A DNA stretch of 64,000 bases from Oceanobacillus polygoni (lineage in GTDB: Bacteria; Bacillota; Bacilli; Bacillales; Amphibacillaceae), in the NCBI RefSeq assembly GCF_008304605.1, contig NZ_PIJY01000002.1, forward strand, positions 1 through 64,000. The letters are read 5' to 3'. This document shows, in pieces, positions 48,167 through 56,978 of this stretch; within the stretch, counting starts at the first letter, position 1; each line of letters opens with the position of its first letter. The position numbers and the translations under genes were made by a program. The notes below the pieces were generated by a model. That model had not been told where the DNA came from and did not search any database. It saw only the letters and a list, made by a program, of their open reading frames with translations.

Positions 48167-48991
48167 TTGAAAACATCCTTGCCTTTAAAAGTATTAAATG
48201 TGGTTGGTTTAATTATTATGGTTGCTATCTTCGCTATGCCGTTTATCTGGATGATTTCCACGAGTTTAAAAACATTAGGAGAAACAATGGTGTTCCCGCC
48301 CAAATGGATTCCAGATGAATTAATTTGGGAGAACTTTGTGTCAGCATGGAATTCTGGACCATTTTTACAATACTTTATTAATAGTGTCCTTGTATCGGTT
48401 GGAATTTTAATCTTTCAATTTATTACCGTTATTCCTGCAGCATATGCATTTGCAAGGTATGAATTTCGCTTCAAAAATATGTTGTTTAGCTTAGTTATGG
48501 TGACCATGATGATTCCAGCTCAGCTTATTTTCTTGCCGGTGTTTTTAAATTTAAGTGACTGGGGACTTCTTGATACCTTATGGGGCTTAATTTTACCATT
48601 TGCTACGAGTGCATTCGGGATTTTCATGTTACGTCAAACGTTTAAACAAGTTCCAGAAGAATTATTAGAGGCTGCGCGTTTGGACAATTCAACTGATTTC
48701 AAGATTATGATGAAGATTATGGTGCCAATGGCAAAACCAACGTTAATTACATTGGGTCTATTCAATTTCATTACGCATTGGAACGATTATTTCTGGCCAC
48801 TCGTTATGACAACTTCAGAAAAAGCTCGTACCCTTCCTGTTGGAATTGCACAGCTACGGCAGGTAGATGGCGGTGTCGCGTGGAATATTTTAATGGCGGG
48901 TAACGTTATTCTCGTCATACCAATTTTAATTATCTTCTTCTTTGCACAACGCCATATTATTAGAGCATTTACGTATACGGGAGTTAAATAA
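48167..48991 (+). CDS. ugpE: UgpE-like ABC permease
   Basis: A 274-residue partner permease. Typical features are MPFIWMISTSLKTLGETMVFPPKWIPDE, the EAA loop VPEELLEAARLDNSTDFKIMMKIMVPMAKP, and the closing AQRHIIRAFTYTGVK. An ATG at 48158 is too close to GAAGGGA (1 nt), so the TTG at 48167 is the better start. It is the last gene of the operon and ends in a terminator shared with a convergent phosphoesterase gene. Confidence 0.9.
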   Translation: MKTSLPLKVLNVVGLIIMVAIFAMPFIWMISTSLKTLGETMVFPPKWIPDELIWENFVSAWNSGPFLQYFINSVLVSVGILIFQFITVIPAAYAFARYEFRFKNMLFSLVMVTMMIPAQLIFLPVFLNLSDWGLLDTLWGLILPFATSAFGIFMLRQTFKQVPEELLEAARLDNSTDFKIMMKIMVPMAKPTLITLGLFNFITHWNDYFWPLVMTTSEKARTLPVGIAQLRQVDGGVAWNILMAGNVILVIPILIIFFFAQRHIIRAFTYTGVK

Positions 48992-49102
48992 ATACATATT
49001 CGGAGGATGGGCTTTGGGCTCATTCTTTTTTCATTTTAAGGAGGAAAAGGGCATTTGAGGATATAATGACCCCATTGAACCAAAAAAGAAAGAGGACGAA
49101 AA

Positions 49103-49136
49103 AACAAGGAACCTCTATTAAGGGTCCTTGTTTTTT
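49103..49136. terminator. bidirectional terminator between ugpE and the phosphoesterase gene
   Basis: AACAAGGA (49103-49110) pairs with TCCTTGTT (49125-49132), with inner ACC/GGT, then TTTT on the plus side and AAAA-complement T-run on the minus side. Confidence 0.8.
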
Positions 49137-49140
49137 ATTC

Positions 49141-49977
49141 TTAAACATATAAATTTCTTTTAATTGACTTTTCTCGGTTAGGTGTAGTGCCTATACCAAG
49201 TGGGTTCAATTGAAAATGATTAATATTGGACCCAATGATTTGGGCCATACTCTTTAATTCTGGACTTGCGACATTAAGCGATTGAATCGAAATTTCGTTA
49301 TCATTTACTTCTAGTATGCGGATACTTTGATCATCAAGTACAGCATTCGCTTGAACAAAAGTCCAGTTATCTATTGTTTCAATGGAATCTTTGTGATTAT
49401 GGCCATTTATGTAAATGCCGTTTCCTTTCTTCTTACGCAAAACGTCAAGAATTGGTACCTCAGGTTGTATGGATAAGTAAGGGAAATTGGAATTTGCTGT
49501 TGTATCATATACTGGATGGTGAGCAAAGATAATTACAAGCTTTTCGTCGCCGCTTTCTGCAATTTCGGTTTCCAGCCATTGTAATTGCTTATCGCTTACG
49601 TAACCACTATAATCCTCATGATCATGGTCCCGGGCTGTTTCCAGAGAGATAATGTTTACTTGGTCTGTTGCAATTGAGATATTTTGTTCACTGTTAGAGA
49701 TGTTTAGAACTTCATCTCTTGAGACACCGTATAGGTCATGGTTGCCAAATGTATGGATAAAAGGTTTATCGTACTTACGTATAATTTCATAGACTTCGCG
49801 CAACTCGTCTTCTCTGCCAAAGTTGGTTAAGTCACCAATGGAAACATAGTAATCAGCTTCTATTTCAAAAAAAGTATGAAGAAATTTAGTATAAAATGCA
49901 TTCCTTGCTTCTTTTACTTTCTCATTTTTACCAATCATAGTTGGATAATGTAAATCTCCAATAAAAGCAATTCTCAA
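49141..49977 (-). CDS. calcineurin-like metallophosphoesterase (ugp-linked)
   Basis: A 278-residue binuclear metallophosphoesterase: IAFIGDLHYPT, YVSIGDLTNFGRED, HTFGNHDLYG, FAHHPVYD, and INGHNHKDS. There is no signal peptide. It is encoded convergently to the ugp-like operon, and the pairing of a glycerophosphodiester-type importer with a phosphoesterase suggests it cleaves an imported phosphodiester (inference). TTG start, 9 nt after AAGGAG. It shares the fold, but only part of the detailed sequence, with the enzyme at 32032. Confidence 0.88.
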   Translation of the reverse strand: MRIAFIGDLHYPTMIGKNEKVKEARNAFYTKFLHTFFEIEADYYVSIGDLTNFGREDELREVYEIIRKYDKPFIHTFGNHDLYGVSRDEVLNISNSEQNISIATDQVNIISLETARDHDHEDYSGYVSDKQLQWLETEIAESGDEKLVIIFAHHPVYDTTANSNFPYLSIQPEVPILDVLRKKKGNGIYINGHNHKDSIETIDNWTFVQANAVLDDQSIRILEVNDNEISIQSLNVASPELKSMAQIIGSNINHFQLNPLGIGTTPNREKSIKRNLYV

Positions 49978-50065
49978 ATGTATCCACTCCTTATTGTTAA
50001 TACCTTCATTATGCCAGTGGAATATTAACGGAGATTGGAGAGAGTGTTAAGATTTGGTGAAATAA

Positions 50066-50242
50066 ATCAAAAAATATAAAGAAGGCAAGATTAACGAGAA
50101 AGCTGCTAGACGGGGGCTATATGTGAAAGCAGTGTCAAGTAAACATATAAGAATGACAATATACCATGGCATAAGTACGGAGGATGTAGAAAAGCAGCGG
50201 TTATTTTCAATCAGTACTGTCGTGAAGTTGATTCTGACATAG
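50066..50242 (+). pseudogene. 3' fragment, possibly of a threonine-aldolase-like PLP enzyme
   Basis: A start-less frame reads KKYKEGKINEKAARRGLYVK, then AVSSKHIRMTIYHGISTEDV and EKQRLFSISTVVKLIL, and stops at 50240. The GLYVKAVSSKHIRMTIYHGISTEDVEK stretch resembles the C-terminal domain of threonine aldolases (xxGxxxxxxxxxxIRxVTHxDVxxEDVE). It is preceded by a stop and has no ribosome site. The rest of the 455-nt gap (49978-50433) holds no other gene. Confidence 0.4.
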
Positions 50243-50252
50243 AGTGAGTAGG

Positions 50253-50273
50253 GGCTGGTTCTTATAACCAGCC
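50253..50273 (+). terminator. short hairpin in the scrR upstream region
   Basis: GGCTGGTT-CTTAT-AACCAGCC, a perfect 8-bp stem with no T-run. It could be a remnant terminator of the decayed gene before it. Confidence 0.45.
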
Positions 50274-50433
50274 TGTAGCGAGAAGGGATTCCATTTCAAC
50301 GAACTGTTCCTATTTCTCATCTATTTATCGTGGTATAATGGGAAACCGAGGGACTGTTTGGATGTCCCTTATCGAAATGGAAGATAAAGAACGATAGATA
50401 AGGATCTGTCTATCTCTCCTAGGAGGATTTGAT

Positions 50434-51417
50434 TTGATAACGATTAAAGATATTGCAGAGATGGCGAATGTTTCTAGGTCCACGGTTTCCAGAGTGTTGA
50501 ATGATTCTGGTTATGTAAGTGAGGAAGCGAGGAAGCGCGTAGAGAGTGTGGTTAAAGAGACTGGTTATGCCCCGAGTGAATATGCGAAGTCGCTAAGAAC
50601 GAAGAAGACGAAGGTCATTGGGGTGATTTTGCCGACGATTCAAACGGAAACGCCTAGTAGAATCGTGACTGGTTTAGGGCGAGAGCTTTCAAAGCACGGC
50701 TATCAAATTCTTTTGGCAAATACCGATCATGATAAAGTAAAGGAACTGGAGTATTTGGATTTGTTGAAAGTACGACAAGTAGATGGGATCGTCTTGATTG
50801 CTACGAATACCGATGCGAAGCTAATGAAAAAGATAAAAGAAATCAATATTCCATTAGTCATGATTGGGCAGGAAGCAGAGGATGTCATGCATGTTACCTA
50901 TGATGATTATCGTGCAGTACGAGAGTTGACAAGGCTTTTCATTCAAAAAGGGCATGAGAAAATTGCCTTTATTGGTGTGGATGAATCGGATCGGGCAGTC
51001 GGATATTATCGGAAGAAGGGTTTTTTAGATGAAATGGCTGCACAGGGATTGTCTGTCGAACAGGCATGGGTTCAAAAAGCGATTTTTGATATTGCCTCTG
51101 GCCATGAAGCGATGGAAAAAATCCTAAAAAATACGAACAAGCCGACTGCAACTATTGCTGTTACGGATCGTTTAGCAATTGGAGCGATGAGTTACTTAAA
51201 GGAGAAAGGAATGAAAATTCCAACAGACATGGCGATCGCGGGGATTGGGGCATCGGAAATGTCGCAGTATATGGAGCCGCCTTTAACAACAGTTGATTAT
51301 CAAAATGAAAAAGCCGGTGAAGAAGGGGCTAAGCAAATTTTAGCCAGCATTGAATCCAGACCACTTCAGGAAAAAATAGTGATGGACTATAGACTAATTA
51401 TTCGGGAAAGTGTATAA
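50434..51417 (+). CDS. scrR: LacI-family sucrose operon repressor
   Basis: A 327-residue LacI/GalR regulator. The N-terminal HTH is MITIKDIAEMANVSRSTVSRVLNDSGYVSEEARKRVE; the sugar-binding domain follows (VIGVILPTIQTETPSRIVTGL ... TVDYQNEKAGEEGAKQIL). TTG start after TAGGAGG. Directly downstream are two copies of a perfect palindrome and the sucrose PTS operon, so it almost certainly represses that operon and releases on a sucrose-derived phosphosugar. Confidence 0.9.
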   Translation: MITIKDIAEMANVSRSTVSRVLNDSGYVSEEARKRVESVVKETGYAPSEYAKSLRTKKTKVIGVILPTIQTETPSRIVTGLGRELSKHGYQILLANTDHDKVKELEYLDLLKVRQVDGIVLIATNTDAKLMKKIKEINIPLVMIGQEAEDVMHVTYDDYRAVRELTRLFIQKGHEKIAFIGVDESDRAVGYYRKKGFLDEMAAQGLSVEQAWVQKAIFDIASGHEAMEKILKNTNKPTATIAVTDRLAIGAMSYLKEKGMKIPTDMAIAGIGASEMSQYMEPPLTTVDYQNEKAGEEGAKQILASIESRPLQEKIVMDYRLIIRESV

Positions 51418-51451
51418 TTACAATTGGAAACCGATTTCACGCCAAGCGGTG

Positions 51452-51530
51452 TGGAATCGATTCCATATATCTTTTGTCATGACTTGTTATATGGATTCTA
51501 TTTTATGAACAATGTGGAATCGATTCCACA
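51452..51530 (+). promoter_or_regulatory. twin ScrR operators flanking the scrA promoter
   Basis: TGGAATCGATTCCA occurs at 51452-51465 and again, extended to TGTGGAATCGATTCCACA, at 51513-51530. Both have the central CG of LacI/GalR operators. The centres are 63 bp apart, about six helical turns, which would favour looping between two repressor dimers. TTGTCA at 51474-51479 is a possible -35 between them; the -10 is unclear. Confidence 0.85.
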
Positions 51531-51555
51531 ATTGATAAAGGAGAGTGAATAGTTT

Positions 51556-52956
51556 ATGTCTGAAAATAAAAGAATAGCAGAAGAGCTCATTAAGTCTGTT
51601 GGGGGTCCTGAAAATATTGAATCCGTTACCCATTGTGCGACGAGAATGCGATTCATTATTTTAGATGAAGAAAAAGTTGATAAAGAAAGTGTAGAGGAAA
51701 TTGACAAGGTAAAAGGGGCTTTTTTCAACTCTGGGCAATACCAAGTTATTTTTGGAACAGGTACGGTGAATCGAATTTATGAAGAGATAGCTAAATTTGA
51801 TTTGAAAACGTCTACAAAGTCCGAGCAATCGAAAGAGGCTGGTAAGAAAGGCAACAAGCTACAACGAGCCATTCGTACGTTCGGAGATGTGTTTGTTCCA
51901 ATTATTCCGGTTCTTGTTGCGACAGGTCTATTTATGGGGCTTCGTGGACTCATCATGCAGGAAGAAATCTTGGCTCTTTTTGGATTGACCACAGATGATA
52001 TATCCGCTAACTTCCTATTGTATACGGAAATCTTAACGGATACAGCGTTTATTTTTTTACCAGCATTAATAGCTTGGTCGACCTTCCGTGTGTTTGGTGG
52101 GACACCGATTATTGGTGTTGTACTTGGGCTGATGCTTGTTAGTCCTGCATTACCGAATGCATGGGGTGTTGCTGCAGGTGCAGAGCCACTGATGTTCTTT
52201 GGATTTATTCCAGTTGTCGGTTATCAAGGTGCAGTACTACCTGCATTTATCGCCGGTATAATCGGTGCGAAATTAGAAAAGGCGATACGTAAGCGAGTAC
52301 CGGAGACGTTTGATTTAATTGTGACACCTTTTCTTACGTTATTACTCATGAGTATTGCGTCCTTATTCATCATCGGACCAATCTTTCATATTGTTGAAAC
52401 GTATATTCTTGATATTGCGTTGTTTGTACTGGGATTACCGTTTGGTTTAGCAGGAATTCTGCTAGGCTTCTTTAATCAAATTATTGTTATTACCGGTGTT
52501 CATCACATCTTTAACATGTTGGAAATTCAGTTGCTAGAAAACCTTGGAAATAATCCGTATAACGCTATTATTACTTCGGCTGTTGCAGCACAAGGTGGAG
52601 CAGCGCTAGCAGTTGGTTTAAAAACAAAGCGTAAGAAACTAAAAGCGTTAGCGATGCCTTCATCTTTATCGGCATTCTTGGGAATAACGGAACCAGCAAT
52701 TTTCGGCGTTAACTTGCGCTATGGAAAGCCATTCTTAATGGGACTAATTGGCGGAGCTGCTGGTGGTTTCCTTGCAGCGATTCTGAAGCTTGCAGGATCC
52801 GGTATGGCAATTACCGTAATACCTGGTACGCTTTTATACTTGGATGGACAGCTATTGCTATATATCTTAGTTAACCTCGTAGCGATTGCGGTTGCTTTCG
52901 TTTTAACGTGGATGTTTGGTTACTCAGATAAAGACACACAAAAGGAACATGCATAA
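51556..52956 (+). CDS. scrA: sucrose-specific PTS enzyme IIBC
   Basis: A 466-residue phosphotransferase permease. The N-terminal IIB domain (about 1-85) carries the phospho-Cys in ESVTHCATRMRFIILDEEKVD. The IIC domain has about ten hydrophobic segments, with GVHHIFNMLEIQLLENLGNNPYNAI and FLGITEPAIFGVNLRYGKPFLMG, typical of sucrose/trehalose-type IIC. There is no fused IIA, and a separate IIA gene lies in the same operon. It imports sucrose as sucrose-6-phosphate. AAAGGAG precedes the ATG. Confidence 0.92.
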   Translation: MSENKRIAEELIKSVGGPENIESVTHCATRMRFIILDEEKVDKESVEEIDKVKGAFFNSGQYQVIFGTGTVNRIYEEIAKFDLKTSTKSEQSKEAGKKGNKLQRAIRTFGDVFVPIIPVLVATGLFMGLRGLIMQEEILALFGLTTDDISANFLLYTEILTDTAFIFLPALIAWSTFRVFGGTPIIGVVLGLMLVSPALPNAWGVAAGAEPLMFFGFIPVVGYQGAVLPAFIAGIIGAKLEKAIRKRVPETFDLIVTPFLTLLLMSIASLFIIGPIFHIVETYILDIALFVLGLPFGLAGILLGFFNQIIVITGVHHIFNMLEIQLLENLGNNPYNAIITSAVAAQGGAALAVGLKTKRKKLKALAMPSSLSAFLGITEPAIFGVNLRYGKPFLMGLIGGAAGGFLAAILKLAGSGMAITVIPGTLLYLDGQLLLYILVNLVAIAVAFVLTWMFGYSDKDTQKEHA

Positions 52957-52968
52957 TAGGAGATGTTT

Positions 52969-54432
52969 ATGAAACAATCATTTAGTGAATTAAAACAGCG
53001 TGCATACAAAAATATAGATGATAGGAAAAAGACTGTCGCTGGCGACCCTTATCGGCTGCACTTTCATATCATGCCACTAGTTGGGTTATTGAATGATCCG
53101 AATGGCTTTGTCTTCTACAAGGGAAAGTACCATATGTTTTATCAATGGAATCCGTTTCAGACAGAGCATGGAGCTAAATTCTGGGGGCATGCTGTATCTG
53201 ATGATTTGGTCCATTGGGAGGAAGCTCCGATAGCATTAGCACCAGATCAGGACTATGACAAGAACGGTTGTTATTCCGGAAGTGCAGTCGTTTTTATGGA
53301 GAAATTATATGTTTTTTATACAGGCAATGTAAAAAATGAACATGGGAAAAGAGAATCTTATCAGTGTCTAGCGGTTTCAGAAGATGGCATTCATTTTGAA
53401 AAAAAAGGACCGGTAATTCATGTTCCAGGGGGCTATACAGCGCATTTTCGTGACCCAAAGGTGTTTGAGAAAGACGGTCAGTGGTACATGGTGTTGGGTG
53501 CACAAACAGAGAATGAGCAGGGTGAGGCAGTTGTCTATACGTCTTCTGATTTGGAAAATTGGAGCTTTCAAGGTGCCTTAGCAGGAAGTGGTCATAATGG
53601 TCTGAAGGATTTTGGTTATATGTGGGAATGCCCAGACTTATTTGAACTGAATGGGCATGAAATTTTGGTCGTATGTCCACAAGGACTGTCGCCAAAAGGT
53701 TTTGAGTACAATAATATCTTCCAATCAGGCTATTTTACAGGAAAGGTTGATTATGAGAAAGTTTCATTTGAACATCGTAATTTTGTAGAATTGGATCGGG
53801 GATTCGACTTTTATGCTCCGCAAACGACAGAGGATGCTTCGGGCAGGCGAATTTTAGTTGGATGGATGGGAAATGCAGACGATGGGGAGTCCACCCACCC
53901 AACTATAAAATATGAATGGATTCATGCACTGACATTGCCGAGAGAACTTCAATGGAAGGAAGGAAAACTGCTTCAACATCCTGTGGAAGAACTTCAATTG
54001 TTGCGTGAGGATGAGATTCAGCATACTGGCGTGGTCGTTTCGGAGGAGGCTGTGGTCCTTCCACGTGTAAATGGTCAGGTGTTCGAGTTGGAAATAGCTA
54101 TCAAGAACTTAGCTGCGGCAAGTTTTTCCGTGGAAATAGGTGAGAAGAGTACCTTCCATTACGATGCTAAAGCACAGGTTTGTACGTTTCAACGAGGAGC
54201 ATTTTCGGGGAATAGTGTAGAAAGTAGACACTGTGTGTTAGAAAGCTTGCAAAATATCCGTATATTTAAAGATACTTCTTCCATTGAGATTTTTATCAAT
54301 AATGGAGAAGAAGTGTTTACTTCGAGAGTATTTGAAGACCCAGCAATTGAAAGAGTCTATTTCTTTGCTAAGGATGGACATGTTACGATGGATGTACAGA
54401 AGTGGAGTATAAGGAGAGTTACGGAATATTAA
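52969..54432 (+). CDS. scrB: sucrose-6-phosphate hydrolase (GH32)
   Basis: A 487-residue cytoplasmic glycoside hydrolase family 32 enzyme. The three catalytic blocks are present: LLNDPNGF (nucleophile Asp), HFRDPKVF (transition-state Asp) and WECPDLFEL (acid/base Glu). A C-terminal beta-sandwich starts near residue 345. It splits sucrose-6-phosphate to glucose-6-phosphate and fructose. An ATG at 52963 abuts AGGAG, so the ATG at 52969 is used. Confidence 0.94.
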   Translation: MKQSFSELKQRAYKNIDDRKKTVAGDPYRLHFHIMPLVGLLNDPNGFVFYKGKYHMFYQWNPFQTEHGAKFWGHAVSDDLVHWEEAPIALAPDQDYDKNGCYSGSAVVFMEKLYVFYTGNVKNEHGKRESYQCLAVSEDGIHFEKKGPVIHVPGGYTAHFRDPKVFEKDGQWYMVLGAQTENEQGEAVVYTSSDLENWSFQGALAGSGHNGLKDFGYMWECPDLFELNGHEILVVCPQGLSPKGFEYNNIFQSGYFTGKVDYEKVSFEHRNFVELDRGFDFYAPQTTEDASGRRILVGWMGNADDGESTHPTIKYEWIHALTLPRELQWKEGKLLQHPVEELQLLREDEIQHTGVVVSEEAVVLPRVNGQVFELEIAIKNLAAASFSVEIGEKSTFHYDAKAQVCTFQRGAFSGNSVESRHCVLESLQNIRIFKDTSSIEIFINNGEEVFTSRVFEDPAIERVYFFAKDGHVTMDVQKWSIRRVTEY

Positions 54433-54456
54433 AAGGTCTAGGTTGGAGGTTTGATT

Positions 54457-54951
54457 ATGTTTGGAAAACTATTTAAGAAAAAAGAGGAAGTAATCGATGT
54501 TTCGCTAACTGCCCCTGTTAGCGGCGAAGTTGTAGCATTAGAGGAAGTTCCGGATCCCGTATTTTCTGAAAAAATGATGGGAGATGGAGTTGCGATTAAA
54601 CCGGCAAATGGGGAGGTTGTTTCTCCTGTAAATGGGGAGATCATTCAGGTATTTCCAACAAAGCATGCAGTCGGAATTCGCGCTGAAAATGGAGCGGAAA
54701 TTTTAATTCATATTGGTCTTGAAACGGTTAGCCTAGATGGAGAAGGCTTCACTTCATATGTTAAAGAAGGTGATCAGGTGAAGCAAGGGGATAAGCTGAT
54801 TCACTTTGATATGGATATCGTACATGAGAAAGCCAAAAGTACCGTAACACCGATTATCATTACGAATACTGATGATATGAGAAATATTGAAGCTAAAACG
54901 ATAAAGCAAGTAACAGCTGGGCAAGATGAAATTTTACAAGTGACGAAATAA
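54457..54951 (+). CDS. PTS enzyme IIA, glucose/sucrose type (Crr-like)
   Basis: A 164-residue soluble IIA domain: SLTAPVSGEVVALEEVPDPVFSEKMMGDGVAIKPANGEV, then FPTKHAVGIRAENGAEILIHIGLETVSLDGEGF. The phosphorylated His is in LIHIGLETV, with the supporting His in TKHAVGI. It supplies phosphate to the adjacent EIIBC, which lacks its own IIA. A TTG at 54451 is inside the GGAGG region; the ATG at 54457 is preferred. Confidence 0.9.
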   Translation: MFGKLFKKKEEVIDVSLTAPVSGEVVALEEVPDPVFSEKMMGDGVAIKPANGEVVSPVNGEIIQVFPTKHAVGIRAENGAEILIHIGLETVSLDGEGFTSYVKEGDQVKQGDKLIHFDMDIVHEKAKSTVTPIIITNTDDMRNIEAKTIKQVTAGQDEILQVTK

Positions 54952-54974
54952 TATAGAAATGGATGTTGAAAAAT

Positions 54975-55931
54975 ATGAAGAAGGTCTATACGATTGGGGA
55001 AGCGTTAATTGACTTTATTCCACATGAAATAGGAGTTCCTATTGAAGAGGTTGTGAGTTTTAAAAAGATGCCAGGAGGAGCTCCTGCTAATGTTGCTGCC
55101 GCCGTTGCCAAGCTAGGTGGTCGTAGTAGTTTCATTGGCCAGGTTGGCGAGGATCACTTTGGATACTATTTAAAGGATATGTTATCTAAAAACGGTGTGG
55201 ATGTGAGCCATGTGCTTCAGACAAATAAAGCAAATACCGCACTCGCATTTGTCGCGCTGAAAGAAGACGGGGAAAGAGATTTTGTCTTTTATCGAAAACC
55301 GAGTGCGGATATGCTGTTAAATAAAGCGGATGTGCAGGGATTGGAATTCTCTTCGGATGATATCTTGCATTTTTGCTCCGTTGATTTAATTGAAGCAGAT
55401 GTGAAGTATGCGCATATAGAAGTCATTCGTAATATCAAGGAAGCTGGTGGAACGGTCTGTTTCGATCCAAATGTCCGGAAAAATTTGTGGGACGACCTGG
55501 ATGCCTATCAAAAGACGATCCAGCAGTTTATCCCTTATGCAGACATTTTAAAAGTGAGTGAGGATGAACTAGCTTTTATCACTGGAGAGGAAGAAGAAAC
55601 GAAAGCAATTCGCTCGCTTTTAGCAGAGTCTGCTACATTGCTAATCGTTACCCGTGGGAAGGATGGCGTAAGCTTTTATACGAATACCGATGACGTATCT
55701 GTGGAAGGGTTCAAAGTGAAAGCTGTTGATACAACTGGTGCAGGGGATTCCTTTATCGGTGCTTTCTTATATCATTTCGCAAGAATGGAAAAGGATGTTA
55801 CCAAGCTTTCTGTAGAGGAATTGGCTGAAATGGGCAGGTTTGCTAACGCGGCAGCAGCTCTAGTTACTACGAAGCAAGGTGCGATTAATGCGCTGCCTGA
55901 CTTAGAAGAAATCCAAGCGCTCATGGATTAG
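54975..55931 (+). CDS. scrK: fructokinase (PfkB/ribokinase family)
   Basis: A 318-residue carbohydrate kinase. It has the N-terminal TIGEALIDFIP, substrate-site GGAPANVAAAVAKLGG, and the C-terminal signature DTTGAGDSFIGAFL with catalytic Asp. It phosphorylates the fructose released by ScrB and completes sucrose entry into glycolysis. Upstream in-frame ATG (54963) is possible; no strong ribosome site distinguishes them, and 54975 fits family length best. Last gene of the operon. Confidence 0.9.
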   Translation: MKKVYTIGEALIDFIPHEIGVPIEEVVSFKKMPGGAPANVAAAVAKLGGRSSFIGQVGEDHFGYYLKDMLSKNGVDVSHVLQTNKANTALAFVALKEDGERDFVFYRKPSADMLLNKADVQGLEFSSDDILHFCSVDLIEADVKYAHIEVIRNIKEAGGTVCFDPNVRKNLWDDLDAYQKTIQQFIPYADILKVSEDELAFITGEEEETKAIRSLLAESATLLIVTRGKDGVSFYTNTDDVSVEGFKVKAVDTTGAGDSFIGAFLYHFARMEKDVTKLSVEELAEMGRFANAAAALVTTKQGAINALPDLEEIQALMD

Positions 55932-56388
55932 CGAATGATAGATGGCAATTGATTGATAATATGTTTTAAAAGGAAATAGATGCATAATGAAGTCCCCTGT
56001 TCCATTATAGTAGTGATGTAGCAAGGGATTTTTAACATGTTGGGGATTAAGTGACAAGGAAAGATCATTGTTATTCAGAATGACGTTATGAAGTATTTAA
56101 TATTTCTTTTAGCATTGTTTCTAGTTCTACGGTTTTCACCTTCTTTGTATGTGGTTGGTTATCATACAGATTATCCTGTTTGTCTAAAATAGGTCACCAT
56201 GAGGGGTTAGTTCATAGCCTTAGAAAAGAACCGGGCTGGTTGTTGCCCGGTTTAACTTGTTTACAAAAGGGTTCTAAATGTTACAACACATAGTTTCCTT
56301 GTTGGTTGGAAATATCTTTAATAAATAAGTTTAGAGATATTCGTGATTGGATATAGCTTGCTTGATCCATTAGCTTTCTCCAGTCAAA
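55932..56388. other. intergenic region downstream of the sucrose operon
   Basis: Nothing convincing is encoded. A 34-codon frame at 56088-56192 (MKYLIFLLALFLVLRFSPSL...) is hydrophobic but has no ribosome site. A stem-loop at 56229-56252 (AACCGGGC with GCCCGGTT) could terminate leftward or rightward transcripts. Confidence 0.4.
56229..56252. terminator. strong hairpin after the sucrose operon
   Basis: AACCGGGC (56229-56236), 8-nt loop, GCCCGGTT (56245-56252), then TAACTTG. It is about 300 nt past scrK and just beyond the minus-strand small gene. Confidence 0.6.
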
Positions 56389-56628
56389 CTAAGATTCCCC
56401 CTGGGATTTTTCCTGCTGTTCATTATAATACTGTACACTTGTCATGGCACCTTCATCCACCATTTTTGCATCATCAATATTTGAAGGTTTACCTAAATTT
56501 TTCATATAGGATGAATTGAATTTTTCTATTGCTTTATCAAATTGTCCTTTGACTTTCTCGCTTTTGGATAAATACGTTACTCCGGCAACTGCTCCGGCCA
56601 CACCAACTAATTTTGTAAGTTTCCCCAC
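56389..56628 (-). CDS. small hypothetical protein
   Basis: A 79-residue protein. Residues 1-20 (MGKLTKLVGVAGAVAGVTYL) form one Gly/Ala/Val-rich hydrophobic segment; the rest is charged and helical (SEKVKGQFDKAIEKFNSSYMK, then DEGAMTSVQYYNEQQEKSQGES). GTG start with AAAGGAAG about 10 nt upstream. It is probably membrane-associated, in the style of small stress or spore proteins, but I recognise no family. Confidence 0.65.
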   Translation of the reverse strand: MGKLTKLVGVAGAVAGVTYLSKSEKVKGQFDKAIEKFNSSYMKNLGKPSNIDDAKMVDEGAMTSVQYYNEQQEKSQGES

Positions 56629-56857
56629 TCGAGATCAGCTTCCTTTCGTTAGATTGTTTAACTAATGATCGTAAGCCTATTTACAAAAATGTCTTTACCA
56701 CCATTATTAACTCATATATGCAGATTAAATTAAAATATTACTAATTTTCTATTTTATTTAGCGTGCTATATTATGTTAAATAGAAGGTGGTGATTATAAA
56801 ATTCAAACACTAACAAATACCGATCGATAAAAAATTGACAATAGATCGCAATAAAAA

Positions 56858-56889
56858 AGAATCTTCCTCTGGTCAAAGAGAAAGATTCT
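56858..56889 (-). terminator. terminator of ddh
   Basis: AGAATCTTCCTCT (56858-56870) pairs with AGAGAAAGATTCT (56877-56889) with one mismatch. On the minus strand it is followed by TTTTTTATT. Confidence 0.85.
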
Positions 56890-56978
56890 AAGAAAAAATA
56901 CGCAATGAAAAAAGGAGGAGAGCCCCCGATTCTCACTATTATTTAATACGTTGTTAGAAATAAAACCACATCTACGTT

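Noticed and set aside
53294-53695. 133-residue minus-strand open frame opposite scrB
   Set aside because: Opposite the conserved GH32 catalytic region, with no start signals.
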